From: Rhizobium chutanense
Lineage (GTDB): Bacteria; Pseudomonadota; Alphaproteobacteria; Rhizobiales; Rhizobiaceae
Length of the DNA: 64,000 nt
Assembly (NCBI RefSeq): GCF_002531935.1
Contig: NZ_NWSV01000008.1
Span: 186,001 to 250,000, forward strand
Reading direction: 5' to 3'
The position numbers and the translations under genes were made by a program. Position 1 is the stretch's first letter. Every line of letters starts with the position of its first letter. The notes under the pieces were generated by a model. It did not search any database and was not told the DNA's origin. It worked only from the letters and a program-made list of their open reading frames with translations. Below are positions 17,672-26,445 of the stretch, in pieces.

Positions 17672-17737
17672 TTGAAACAAGATATGAATCGCAGATCTGC
17701 CGGCCGGCGTCGCGACGTGCCGCCACCATAACGCCCG

Positions 17738-18157
17738 TCAGGCTTTGTGCAACCCGATGCGGGCAATCGCCGCTGTCGCATGCGCGGATTTGATCTTGCC
17801 GAGCAGCAGCTCCGCATCCGCGCCAAGCGCCGCAAGTGCCGCCGATTCCGCCACGCCGTGACAGCCGACGCGGGCAAAGACGAGCGCGGACGGATTTTTC
17901 AGCCGAGGCGTTTCCTGTTCGAGCCGCGGCGCATCGAAGAAGACCGCCGGTACGGCAAAATGGCTGGAAACGGCAAGGATCGCCGCCTCGTGCCTGCGGC
18001 TGTCGATGGAAGCAATGGCCGCGAGCTGCGCCCCAGCGATGCCGGCTGCCCTCAACGCCTCGACAGCAAGCGCCAGCACCTCCGCAGGCGGCGTCCCGCG
18101 CTCACAGCCGAGTCCGAGCACATGCCGCCCTGCCGTATCGAAGGAAATATCGCTCAT
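17738..18157 (-). CDS. cobE: cobalamin biosynthesis protein CobE
   Basis: A 139-residue CobE/GbiG-C-terminal-fold protein of the aerobic cobalamin pathway. It shows the family opening VLGLGCERGTPPAEVLALAVEALRAAG, the central SIDSRRHEAAILAVSSHF and the closing LLLGKIKSAHATAAIARIG. It is thought to bind corrin intermediates, but its catalytic role is unsettled. The ATG at 18157 sets the right length; the open frame beyond is antisense to the TSUP gene. It is cut off from cobO by that opposite-strand gene. Confidence 0.88.
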   Translation of the reverse strand: MSDISFDTAGRHVLGLGCERGTPPAEVLALAVEALRAAGIAGAQLAAIASIDSRRHEAAILAVSSHFAVPAVFFDAPRLEQETPRLKNPSALVFARVGCHGVAESAALAALGADAELLLGKIKSAHATAAIARIGLHKA

Positions 18158-18259
18158 AGAAGCCGTCGAATGCACCCCACTGTGTCCGTACAGCCATTGC
18201 AGCTTGGGGCAGCAAATGCAACAACGCCACCAGAACGCCCCCCGCCCTGGAACAGCATC

Positions 18260-19045
18260 TTGCCCGACATCGCCCTCCATCTGCTTCTGCTGCTCTGCGT
18301 GGCGGCCTTCTTTGCCGGTTTCGTCGACGCCATTGCCGGCGGCGGCGGATTGATCACCGTTCCCGCCATGCTGATCGCCGGCATTCCGCCGCTGCAGACG
18401 CTCGGCACCAACAAGGTGCAATCGATCTTCGGTGCCGCCTCGGCCACCCTCGCCTATGCCCGCAAGGGCCATGTGCAGCTTCAAGAACAGCTGCCGATGG
18501 CGCTGATGGCGGTCATGGGTGGAGCGCTCGGTGCGGCGCTCGCCACGATCGTGCCAGGAGCCGTGCTGCAGGCGATCATGCCGGTGCTGCTGCTCGCAAT
18601 CGCGATCTTCTTCGCCGTCAAACCGAACCTCGACGATCTCGACAAACACCGACTCGTTACGCCCTTCGCCTTCGGCCTGACGCTGGTCCCGGCGATCGGC
18701 TTCTATGACGGCGTCTTCGGCCCCGGCACCGGCTCCTTCTTCATGCTCGGCTTCGTCACCCTCGCCGGCTTCGGCGTGCTGAAGGCCACCGCGCACACCA
18801 AGCTGCTCAATTTCGGCTCGAACCTCGGGGCGCTGATCGTCTTCGCAAGCTTCGGCGCGATCCTGTGGAAGATCGGCCTGTTGATGGGTGTCTGCCAGTT
18901 CCTCGGCGCGCAGCTGGGCTCGCGGCTCGCCATGCGCATCGGCGCAAAGCTGATCAAGCCGCTGCTCGTCATCGTCTGTGTCGCTCTGGCAATCAAGCTG
19001 CTCGCCGATCCGGCCAATCCGCTGCGTGTCTGGCTCGGCATTTGA
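18260..19045 (+). CDS. TauE/SafE (TSUP) family membrane permease
   Basis: A 261-residue inner-membrane protein with two homologous halves of about four membrane helices. The N-terminal signature FAGFVDAIAGGGGLITVPAM and the second-half YDGVFGPGTGSFF are typical of TSUP transporters, which move sulfur-containing organic anions or related solutes. The TTG at 18260 is the best start; no ATG lies before the first helix. It is oriented against its neighbours cobE and cobO, so it interrupts the cob gene order. A role in cobalamin precursor or metal transport is possible but unsupported. Confidence 0.85.
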   Translation: MPDIALHLLLLLCVAAFFAGFVDAIAGGGGLITVPAMLIAGIPPLQTLGTNKVQSIFGAASATLAYARKGHVQLQEQLPMALMAVMGGALGAALATIVPGAVLQAIMPVLLLAIAIFFAVKPNLDDLDKHRLVTPFAFGLTLVPAIGFYDGVFGPGTGSFFMLGFVTLAGFGVLKATAHTKLLNFGSNLGALIVFASFGAILWKIGLLMGVCQFLGAQLGSRLAMRIGAKLIKPLLVIVCVALAIKLLADPANPLRVWLGI

Positions 19046-19073
19046 GCGCCGAACCTGGGACACCTGCAGTGCT

Positions 19074-19712
19074 TCAGAACTCGACGCCCGGCTGGCCCTT
19101 GATGCCGGAGCGGAAGGGATGTTTGATCAGTTCCATCTCGGTGACCAGGTCGGCGATCTCGATCAGTTCTTCCTTGGCGTTGCGCCCCGTCAGCACGACA
19201 TGCGTCATGTGGGGCTTCTCGCTCTTCAGGAAGGCGACGACCTCGTTGATGTCGAGATAGTCGTAGCGCAACGCAATGTTGATCTCGTCGAGCAGCACCA
19301 TGGAATTGCGCTCGTCGCGGATCAGCTCCTTGGCCTTTTCCCAGGCGGCCGAGGCTGCGGCGACGTCGCGGGCACGGTCCTGGGTTTCCCAGGTGAAACC
19401 CTCGCCCATCGTATGGAACTGGCAGAGATCGGAGAAATGTTTCTCGATCAGGTCGCGCTCGCCGGTCCACATCGCCCCCTTGATGAATTGCACGACGGCG
19501 GACGGCTTGCCGTGGGCGATGTGGCGGAAGATCATGCCGAAGGCGGAGGACGACTTGCCCTTGCCTTTGCCGGTATGGACGATGATCAACCCCTTGCCGT
19601 CGATTTTGGTCGCCATGATCTTGTCGCGCGCGGCCTTCTTCTTCGCCATTTTCTCGGCGTGGCGCGCATCGTCCTTACCGCCCGTCTCGTTGTCCGGGGT
19701 CTCGTCGCTCAT
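19074..19712 (-). CDS. cobO: cob(I)yrinic acid a,c-diamide adenosyltransferase CobO
   Basis: A 212-residue ATP:corrinoid adenosyltransferase of the CobA/BtuR type that adds the 5'-deoxyadenosyl ligand to cobalt. The P-loop is VHTGKGKGKSSSAFG, and the conserved VVQFIKGAMWTGER and VLLDEINIALRYDY blocks follow. Its ATG overlaps the cobN stop (ATGA), so it is coupled to cobalt chelatase in the cobP-cobW-cobN-cobO operon. Confidence 0.94.
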   Translation of the reverse strand: MSDETPDNETGGKDDARHAEKMAKKKAARDKIMATKIDGKGLIIVHTGKGKGKSSSAFGMIFRHIAHGKPSAVVQFIKGAMWTGERDLIEKHFSDLCQFHTMGEGFTWETQDRARDVAAASAAWEKAKELIRDERNSMVLLDEINIALRYDYLDINEVVAFLKSEKPHMTHVVLTGRNAKEELIEIADLVTEMELIKHPFRSGIKGQPGVEF

Positions 19713-22700
19713 CGGTTTACCTCATTGCGTTGTATGGCGGCCAAGTCGAACCGGGCCGAATTGCTGCGCGGCGTCCAGAGGCTGCGGTCGATCGCTTCGC
19801 CGAGCCGCTCCCTCATCTCGTCGAATGCCGCCGGGTTCTTCTCGATCATGAAATCGCGCACGATGGGATCGGCGACGAAGGCCTGGTAGACGGCCTCGAA
19901 ATGATGTTCGCCGACCGCCCCCGTCGTCGCCGAAAAGGCGAAGAGATAATCGACGGTGGCGGCGATCTCGGCCGCCCCTTTGTAACCGTGGCGCATGACG
20001 CCCGCGATCCATTTCGGATTGACGACGCGGCCACGCACGACACGGCCGATCTCCTCCTCCAGCGAACGGATCACCGGCCGCTCCGGCCTGGAATGGTCGT
20101 TGTGATAGATCGACGGGCGCGCGCCGGCGAGCTGTTCGGCCGCCGCCGCCATGCCGCCCTCGAACTGGTAGTAGTCGTCGCTGTCGAGCAGATCGTGCTC
20201 GCGATTGTCCTGGTTCTGGATGACCGCCTGCACCGAACGCAGCCGTTCCTCCAACAGGCCGCGCTCGGCCTTGCCCTCCTCGCCGGCCCCATAGGCATAG
20301 CTGCCCCAGACGAGATAGGCTTCGGCGAGATCGGCGCGCCGCTCCCAGCCCCTTTCGTCGATCAGCGCCTGCAATCCGGCACCGTAGGCGCCGGGCTTCG
20401 AGCCGAAGACCCGGTAGCCCGCCCGGCGTTTCGCGAAAGCGGCGTCGAGACCGGCGGCGGCAAGCCTTGCCGCCTCGCCGCGCATGCGCGCTGCAATCGG
20501 ATTGTCGGCCTCGTCCTCTTCGAGCGCGCCGACAGCGCGGACCGCCTTGTCGAACAGGGCGATCTGCTCGGGGAAAGCGTCGCGGAAGAAGCCGGAAATC
20601 CGCAGCGTCACGTCGACGCGCGGCCGCCCGAGCACGGCTTGCGGGATGATCTCATAGCCGGTGACGCGGCGCGAACTCATATCCCAGAGCGGCTTGACGC
20701 CGATCAGCGCCAGCGCCTGGGCGATATCGTCGCCGCCGGTGCGCATATTCGACGTGCCCCAGGCGGTCAGCCCGAAGGAGACCGGCCATTCGCCGTGATC
20801 CTGCACATAGCGGCGCACCAAAAGCTCGGCGGATTTCTTGCCGAGCTCGTAGGCCGCCGGCGTCGGCACGGCGCGGCTGTCGACCGAATAGAAATTGCGG
20901 CCGGTCGGCAGCACATCCGGCCGCCCGCGGGTCGGGGCGCCGGAGGGGCCGGGGGCGACGAAGCGGCCGTCGAGGCCGCGCAACAGACCGTCGATTTCGG
21001 CGGGGCCGCAGGCGAGGATGGAGGGCTTGAGGCGGGTTTCGATCTCGGCGAGCACCCATCTGGTTTGGGACCAGAGGGGCGGGCATTCCATCTCGCCGGA
21101 AACGAGCTTGGCCGCGAGCAGTTCGATGCGCTCGACGGTATCGCCATGGGTGCGCCAGGGGGTATCGAGAAGATTTGCGAGGATTTCCGGGCGCGGGCCG
21201 GTCCAGGGAGCGGCCATATCGGTGTCGAGAGGGTCGAAGGAAGACCCCTCCCCAACCCCTCCCCACAGGTGGGAGGGGCTTGCTGGGCACACCGTCCCAA
21301 CATCAGCTTTGGCAACGGAGGTTACCGCGAACGCAACCGCAAGTCCCTCCCCCTTGTGGGGAGGGGTTGGGGAGGGGTCTTTTAGCTGGGAGGGGTTTCC
21401 GAACGCATCCTCAGCAATCGCCCGCTGCAAGCTGGCATCGCAGCCCTCGCCCAGCCCGCGCGGCACCCGCGCCAGCGCCACCGTCAAATCCGTCAGCAGC
21501 CGCCCCTCCGGCGACACGCCGAATACATGCAGCCCGTCACGGATCTGCATCTCCTTGAGGTCACAGAGATAGGCATCGAGCTTCTTCAGCGCCTCGCCCT
21601 CGCTTTCGCCGCTTACTATGCCGGCATCCCGGTCAAGGCCGATATCGGTCACGAGGTCGAGGATCTGCCGGCTGAGCAGCCGGATGCGGCGAGGATCGCC
21701 GCCGGAGGCCTCGTAATATTCGTCGACCAGCGCTTCCAGATCCTTGAGCGGCCCGTAGCTCTCGGCCCGTGTCAAAGGCGGCGTCAGATGATCGATGATG
21801 ACGGCGGCAGTCCGGCGCTTGGCCTGTGTGCCCTCACCCGGATCGTTGACGATGAAGGGATAGAGATGCGGCAGCGGCCCAAGGATCGCCTCGGGATAAC
21901 ATGTCTGCGACAGCGCCAGCGCCTTGCCCGGCAGCCATTCGAGGTTGCCGTGTTTGCCCATGTGAATGACGGCATCGGCAGCGAATTCGCGGCGCAGGAA
22001 GGCGTAGAAGGCGAGATATCCATGCGGCGGCACCAGGTCCGGCGAATGATAACTCTCCTTCGGATCGATATTGTAGCCGCGCGCCGGCTGGATGCCGACA
22101 AGGACGCCGCCGAACCGGGCGAACGGCAGGGCGAAAACACCCTGGCGAAAATACGGATCGTCCTCGGGGGCGCCCCAGCGGGCTCTCACTTCATCCTGAA
22201 TCTGATTGGGAAGAGAATTGAGGAAGTCGTTGTAGCGACTCATGGAAAGCGTCTCGCGGATCACCCTGCCGTCATGCCCTGAATTGGTCGGCCCCTCCAT
22301 CAGATGGCGGATCAGCGCGTCGCCGTCGACCGGAATGTCGGCGACCGGATAACCCACCGCCCGCATAGCCTTCAGCACCTCGATGGTTCCGGCCGGCGTA
22401 TCGAGGCCGACGCCATTGCCGAGCCGGCCGTCGCGGTTCGGATAGTTCGCCATCACGAGCGCGACGCGCCGGTCGCCGGCGGTAGTCTTCCGCAGCCGCG
22501 CCCAGTTGGCGGCAAGCTCCGCCGTGTAACGCACCCGCCCCGCATCCGGTTCGCTGGCGACAATATTCGTCTCGACCGCCGCATCGTAACGTGCGGCCGT
22601 CTTGAAGGAGATCGCTCGCGCCAGCACCCGCCCGTCGACCTCCGGCAGCGCCACGTTCATGCCGAGATCGCGCGCCGACAGGCCCTGCGAGGACGCCGCC

Positions 22701-23869
22701 CACGCCTCCCGCGACGAGGCCGACAGGATCGCCTGCAGCACGATCGCCTCATTCGCCTCCAGCACCGTCGGTTGCCGGTCCGCACTCGGTGCGGAGACCG
22801 CAAAGCCGGTGGTGTTGATGACGACATCGGGTTCCAACGCCGAAAACACGCTTTCGAGAATAGCCGTCGAAACGGGATCTTTGAGGCTATAGGCAAAGAC
22901 CGGCAAGGGCCGAAGGCCAAGTGCCTGCAAGGCGTCGATCAGCGCCTCGATCGGGCCGGTCTCACCGCTCTGGACGAGGGCGCGGTAGAAGCTGATGGCG
23001 ACGATGGGGGATGCCTGCTGCGTCGAGTTCTTGGTACCCCCCTCTGTCCTGCCGGACATCTCCCCCACAAGGGGGGAGATCGGCAAGTCGATGGCGCCTC
23101 CCACAAAAGAAACGTTGGAGGATGCCGCATCTTCGGCCGAGCAGATAGAGCGAGACCTCTCATCCCCGATCTCCCCCCTTGTAGGGGTCCGAAGGACGGG
23201 TCGAGACCCGTGGCTCGACCCCGGGTCCGGCAGGACAGAGGAGGGTGCCTCAACTTCGACAGACGAAGGAGGTGCCACACGCACTGCAACAACCCGCCGC
23301 CACTCCTCAACCCCGATCAGCCCCCGCCCTGGCCACCAGATGCCGGCCTTCATCAAAGGCACCGCCGGCGCCGGCTTCTCGCCACCGCCCAACATCGCCC
23401 CGGCATAATCGAGAAAGGCCCGCGCATTGGCATCGCCGCCCTCGATCAGATAGGCCCAGAGGGCGTTCAAGTCATCGAGAGCAACATTCGAAAAAGGAAC
23501 GAGCCCGGCATCCGGCTTCGCATCGCCGGGCAGCACCGCGATCAGCGCACCGGCGCGGGACGCTGCCGCATGCAGCGCTTCCAGCGCATAATGGAAATAG
23601 CTGGCGCCGCCGAGGGCCCGCACGATGATCAGCTTGGCATGCCGCGCCGTGCGCTCGACATAGGTATCGACCGACATCGGATGCTTGAGGCTCATCAGGC
23701 TGGCGAGCCTGAGCGAATGCGGCCCACCGCGTTCGCGATGGGCCGCGGCGATCGCCGCAAGCTCGCTGTCGGCAGCCGTCAGGAACAGGATCTCGCCCGG
23801 CGTCTGCCCGAGGTCGATTGCCTCCTCGCCGTCGCTGATCGTTCCCTGCTGGGCCAGAAGCAGATGCAT
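19709..23869 (-). CDS. cobN: aerobic cobaltochelatase subunit CobN with two in-frame palindromic insertions
   Basis: The 1386-residue large subunit of the ATP-dependent CobNST chelatase that puts cobalt into hydrogenobyrinate a,c-diamide. Conserved parts include MGKHGNLEWLPGKALALSQ, TAWGTSNMRTGGDDIAQALALIG and the C-terminal GYKGAAEIAATVDYLFAFSATTG. The ATG at 23869 lies just after the cobW stop; the open frame to 24076 is antisense to cobW. Characterised CobN proteins are near 1275 residues. The excess of about 110 is matched by two palindrome-bounded insertions around residues 210-277 and 830-876. The core motifs lie outside them. cobS and cobT are not in the window. Confidence 0.93.
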   Translation of the reverse strand: MHLLLAQQGTISDGEEAIDLGQTPGEILFLTAADSELAAIAAAHRERGGPHSLRLASLMSLKHPMSVDTYVERTARHAKLIIVRALGGASYFHYALEALHAAASRAGALIAVLPGDAKPDAGLVPFSNVALDDLNALWAYLIEGGDANARAFLDYAGAMLGGGEKPAPAVPLMKAGIWWPGRGLIGVEEWRRVVAVRVAPPSSVEVEAPSSVLPDPGSSHGSRPVLRTPTRGEIGDERSRSICSAEDAASSNVSFVGGAIDLPISPLVGEMSGRTEGGTKNSTQQASPIVAISFYRALVQSGETGPIEALIDALQALGLRPLPVFAYSLKDPVSTAILESVFSALEPDVVINTTGFAVSAPSADRQPTVLEANEAIVLQAILSASSREAWAASSQGLSARDLGMNVALPEVDGRVLARAISFKTAARYDAAVETNIVASEPDAGRVRYTAELAANWARLRKTTAGDRRVALVMANYPNRDGRLGNGVGLDTPAGTIEVLKAMRAVGYPVADIPVDGDALIRHLMEGPTNSGHDGRVIRETLSMSRYNDFLNSLPNQIQDEVRARWGAPEDDPYFRQGVFALPFARFGGVLVGIQPARGYNIDPKESYHSPDLVPPHGYLAFYAFLRREFAADAVIHMGKHGNLEWLPGKALALSQTCYPEAILGPLPHLYPFIVNDPGEGTQAKRRTAAVIIDHLTPPLTRAESYGPLKDLEALVDEYYEASGGDPRRIRLLSRQILDLVTDIGLDRDAGIVSGESEGEALKKLDAYLCDLKEMQIRDGLHVFGVSPEGRLLTDLTVALARVPRGLGEGCDASLQRAIAEDAFGNPSQLKDPSPTPPHKGEGLAVAFAVTSVAKADVGTVCPASPSHLWGGVGEGSSFDPLDTDMAAPWTGPRPEILANLLDTPWRTHGDTVERIELLAAKLVSGEMECPPLWSQTRWVLAEIETRLKPSILACGPAEIDGLLRGLDGRFVAPGPSGAPTRGRPDVLPTGRNFYSVDSRAVPTPAAYELGKKSAELLVRRYVQDHGEWPVSFGLTAWGTSNMRTGGDDIAQALALIGVKPLWDMSSRRVTGYEIIPQAVLGRPRVDVTLRISGFFRDAFPEQIALFDKAVRAVGALEEDEADNPIAARMRGEAARLAAAGLDAAFAKRRAGYRVFGSKPGAYGAGLQALIDERGWERRADLAEAYLVWGSYAYGAGEEGKAERGLLEERLRSVQAVIQNQDNREHDLLDSDDYYQFEGGMAAAAEQLAGARPSIYHNDHSRPERPVIRSLEEEIGRVVRGRVVNPKWIAGVMRHGYKGAAEIAATVDYLFAFSATTGAVGEHHFEAVYQAFVADPIVRDFMIEKNPAAFDEMRERLGEAIDRSLWTPRSNSARFDLAAIQRNEVNR
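21241..21381. repeat. palindromic element inserted in cobN (element 2)
   Basis: A 141-bp segment bounded by perfect 25-bp inverted repeats (21241-21265 and 21357-21381, of the type GACCCCTCCCCAACCCC). The length is divisible by three and it is translated within CobN (about residues 830-876, e.g. DPSPTPPHKGEG and PSHLWGGVGEG). The low-complexity proline/glycine-rich translation is unlike the surrounding enzyme. Confidence 0.85.
23041..23241. repeat. palindromic element inserted in cobN (element 1)
   Basis: A 201-bp segment bounded by perfect 17-bp inverted repeats (CCTCTGTCCTGCCGGAC at 23041-23057 and its complement at 23225-23241), with a further inner hairpin of the CTCCCCC-AAGGGGGGAG type. 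The length is divisible by three and it is translated in CobN at about residues 210-277. Part of it (GGGGTCCGAAGGAC, GGTCGAGACC) recurs at 30667-30690 between other genes. Confidence 0.85.
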
Positions 23870-23873
23870 GGGT

Positions 23874-24923
23874 TTACGCCAGCGCCTCGATCGCTGCCCG
23901 CACAGCGCCCTCATCCATCTCGTGCAGGCCGATGACGACGAGACGTGTAGCGCGCGTCTCGCCGGCTCCCCAGGCACGGTCGAAATAGTGGTCGATGCGG
24001 CTGCCGACCGCCTGGAGCTGCAGGCGCATCGGCTTGCCGGAAACATCGACGAAGCCCTTGAGGCGCAGCACGTCATGGGTCGAGATGATCGTCTTCAGGG
24101 CCTCGACGAAACCGGCGGGATCGGCAACGGGGCCGAGCTCGACGACGAAGCTGTCGAATTCGTCGTGATCGTGCGGCGCGCCGTCCTCATGCTCCAGCTC
24201 GTGATGCGACTTGCGGTTGGCAATATCATCCTCCGTGCCGATGCCGAGACCAAGCAGGATGCCGGCCGGCACCTCGCCGTTTTTCGCCTCGATCATCACG
24301 GGCTTGCGCACGGTGCGGGAGGCGACTTCTTCGCGCACGCGGCCGAGGCCGGCGACGTCGATCAGGTCGGTTTTGTTGAGAACGATGAGATCGGCGCAGG
24401 TGAGCTGGTCCTCGAACAGCTCCTCGATCGGGCTTTCGTGATCGAGCGATTCATCCTCGGCGCGGCGCGCATCGACGGCATCGTGATCGTCGGCGAAACG
24501 GCCGGCGGCCACAGCCGCGCTGTCGACCACCGTGATGACGCCGTCGACCGTCACCTGGGTGCGGATATCGGGCCAGTTGAAGGCGGCGACCAGCGGCTGC
24601 GGCAAGGCAAGGCCCGAGGTTTCGATGACGATATGGTCGGGCCTCTGTTCGCGCTCCAGCAGCTTCGTCATCGTCGGAATGAAATCGTCGGCAACGGTGC
24701 AGCAGATGCAGCCGTTGGTCAGCTCGATAATATCGTCCTCGGTGCAATTTTCCGCCCCACAGCCCTTCAGCACGTCGCCGTCGACACCGAGATCGCCGAA
24801 CTCGTTGATAACAAGCGCGATCTTCTTGCCGCCGGCATTGGTAAGCAGGTTGCGGATCATCGTTGTCTTGCCCGCACCAAGGAAGCCGGTGATGACGGTT
24901 GCGGGAATCTTCTGCTGGTTCAT
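23874..24923 (-). CDS. cobW: cobalamin biosynthesis G3E GTPase CobW
   Basis: A 349-residue G3E-family P-loop GTPase, a candidate metallochaperone that supplies cobalt to the chelatase. Motifs in order: GFLGAGKTT (Walker A), NGCICC (CXCC metal site), VIETSGLA, the NKTD guanine-specificity motif, a histidine/acidic linker (HHELEHEDGAPHDHDEFD) and a CobW C-terminal domain (LRLKGFVDVSGKPMRLQLQ). It lies between cobP and cobN with gaps of four bases on each side. Confidence 0.94.
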   Translation of the reverse strand: MNQQKIPATVITGFLGAGKTTMIRNLLTNAGGKKIALVINEFGDLGVDGDVLKGCGAENCTEDDIIELTNGCICCTVADDFIPTMTKLLEREQRPDHIVIETSGLALPQPLVAAFNWPDIRTQVTVDGVITVVDSAAVAAGRFADDHDAVDARRAEDESLDHESPIEELFEDQLTCADLIVLNKTDLIDVAGLGRVREEVASRTVRKPVMIEAKNGEVPAGILLGLGIGTEDDIANRKSHHELEHEDGAPHDHDEFDSFVVELGPVADPAGFVEALKTIISTHDVLRLKGFVDVSGKPMRLQLQAVGSRIDHYFDRAWGAGETRATRLVVIGLHEMDEGAVRAAIEALA

Positions 24924-24927
24924 GGAT

Positions 24928-25452
24928 TTAACCCTTCATTTTCAGCGGCAGGCCTGCCGCGATAAAATAGACTTCGTCGGCCTTCGCCGCGATCATCTGG
25001 TGCAGCCGGCCGGCATGATCGCGAAAATCCCGCGCCATGCGATTGTCGGGCACGATGCCGAGGCCGACCTCGTTGGAAACGAAAACAAGCCGCGCTTTGG
25101 CGTCAGGCAGGAACGCGGCAAGGGCGGCAAATTCCGCCTCCATCTCACGCTCCTCCATCATCAGATTGGTGACCCAGAGCGTCAGGCAGTCGATCAGCAC
25201 GATACGCCTCGCACCGTCGATGGCGGCAAGCGCGCCGACGAGATCGAGCGGCTCCTCATGCGTCGCCCAGGACGGGCCGCGATCGGCCTTGTGCTTGATA
25301 ATGCGCGCCTGCATCTCCTCGTCCCAGGCCCGGCCGGTGGCGAGGTAGTGGCGGTCGAGGCCGGTCGCAGTGACGAGAGATTCGGCGAAGCGGGACTTGC
25401 CGGAGCGTGCGCCGCCGAGGATGAAGGTGGTGTTGGAAGAGGCGCTGGTCAT
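24928..25452 (-). CDS. cobP: adenosylcobinamide kinase / adenosylcobinamide-phosphate guanylyltransferase CobP (CobU)
   Basis: A 174-residue bifunctional enzyme of nucleotide-loop assembly. It phosphorylates adenosylcobinamide and then transfers GMP. It has the P-loop [15 protein letters not shown], the [13 protein letters not shown] strand and the [13 protein letters not shown] segment of CobU. The ATG at 25452 follows GGAGG by ten bases. A start at 25488 would lie inside the flanking region. It is the first gene after the cobalamin riboswitch, with about 330 bp between aptamer and start. Confidence 0.93.
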   Translation of the reverse strand: MTSASSNTTFILGGARSGKSRFAESLVTATGLDRHYLATGRAWDEEMQARIIKHKADRGPSWATHEEPLDLVGALAAIDGARRIVLIDCLTLWVTNLMMEEREMEAEFAALAAFLPDAKARLVFVSNEVGLGIVPDNRMARDFRDHAGRLHQMIAAKADEVYFIAAGLPLKMKG

Positions 25453-25497
25453 GGGCACACGGCCTCCAGAGGAACCGCGACCTTCCACCAGCCTCCC

Positions 25498-25624
25498 TCA
25501 TTCCTGTGCTTGTCACAGGAATCCAGCCACGGCGCGTCCGCGCCGTGAATGACTCGGTTAAAGGGAGATCTCCCGCGCCCAAGGACTTGGGCGCACTGGA
25601 TTCCTGTGACGAGCACAGGAATGA
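25498..25624. repeat. paired dispersed palindromic repeat in the cobP leader
   Basis: A 29-base core (TCATTCCTGTGCTTGTCACA onward) occurs forward at 25498-25526 and in inverted orientation at 25596-25624 with one mismatch. Each core carries its own flanking hairpin (CACGGCGCG-CGCCGTG on one side, GCGCCCAAG-CTTGGGCGC on the other). In the transcript the cores could fold into one long stem. Both parts recur at 62371-62633. Confidence 0.85.
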
Positions 25625-25784
25625 GGGAGGAGAGGAAGACGCACACCACGCGCCCCTCACTAAGAGGAATGGAATGGCCACCCAATGGCGCCGCACCAGG
25701 CCGCGCCGAATTCAATCGTTCAGCCAAGACAACCTCCGTGCTGGCAGCGGGCATAGCGCCCAGGGTTGGGCTTTTCGCCCGGCA

Positions 25785-26125
25785 CGGGATGGCAGGTCTC
25801 CTGGCTCGCGGGTGTCGGCCGATCGGGGCGGACCGGAAACCGGTCGCCCTGATCGTGCCGGCGGATCTGCCTCGCCTTCCCGGCCGCATCGGTGAAAAGG
25901 CGGACGATTCGTAGAGTAAGAGGCGTCCGACCCCGGTTGATCACCATGCATGTCCAGTGGCTTTTCCGGCATGTCGCCCATCCGGCCCGCCTGCACCATT
26001 GCAAGGATCGGCCGGAAGCGCTCAATGCCGGATGGAAGACCCTGACCGCTCTACAGTCGCGGGGTCGGCTGTGATGAAGGCGCCCGGTTTGGGTCCGCCC
26101 CGTCACATTCCCTTTTCATCCGGAA
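25785..26125 (-). promoter_or_regulatory. cobalamin riboswitch upstream of cobP
   Basis: Read leftward, the conserved aptamer words occur in order: AAAAGGGAATGTGACGGGG near 26100-26117, CCCCGCGACTGTAGAGCGG near 26046-26064, the B12 box GCCACTG near 25954-25960, CCGGGAAGGCG near 25876-25886, and CGAGCCAGGAGACCTGCC at 25791-25808. Adenosylcobalamin binding should repress cobP-cobW-cobN-cobO. The aptamer ends about 330 bases before the cobP start, so the expression platform is long and includes a dispersed repeat. Confidence 0.92.
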
Positions 26126-26163
26126 GGGCGCTACACCGATCCGGAACCATCCGTTATGTCCGA

Positions 26164-26219
26164 GGATGGTCAGATGACCATCCGCGTGGGATGGTCGGGT
26201 GACCATCCGTTGAGGGATG
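26164..26219. repeat. tandem 25-bp repeats carrying TGGTC-GACCA palindromes
   Basis: Two tandem 25-bp units (26164-26188, 26189-26213) and a partial third. Each contains a palindrome of the form GATGGTC-N4-GACCATC; the first is perfect (GATGGTCA-GA-TGACCATC). They lie between the riboswitch transcript and the CLC gene. The TGGTC-N-GACCA form resembles FadR/GntR-type operators, which is a guess. Confidence 0.6.
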
Positions 26220-26445
26220 GTTAGGCAAGCCCGGGGGTGAAGTCAACCGGCCTTGGCGGCCGGCCGATCGCCGGCCGGTGGCACGTCCCACGCAAACACG
26301 ACTTACCCCACCAGAAATATCGTCTTTTATCAGAGGCTTACGTCATAAATATTTGACCCTCGCGCCAGCTTTTCGCCGCAATTGCACGGCAAGCGGACTG
26401 CGCCACCGCCCTTGACCGGGCTTCTCCCCGCCTAGTTGTCTAGCC

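Noticed and set aside
18158..19063. Long N-terminal extension of cobE
   Set aside because: This part is antisense to the TSUP permease; CobE similarity begins exactly at the ATG at 18157.
21241..23285. cobN as a pseudogene
   Set aside because: Both insertions keep the frame and no stop or frameshift interrupts the 1386 codons; conserved CobN blocks are intact.
23870..24076. N-terminal extension of cobN to 24076
   Set aside because: It would overlap cobW by 200 bp on the same strand in another frame and has no CobN similarity.
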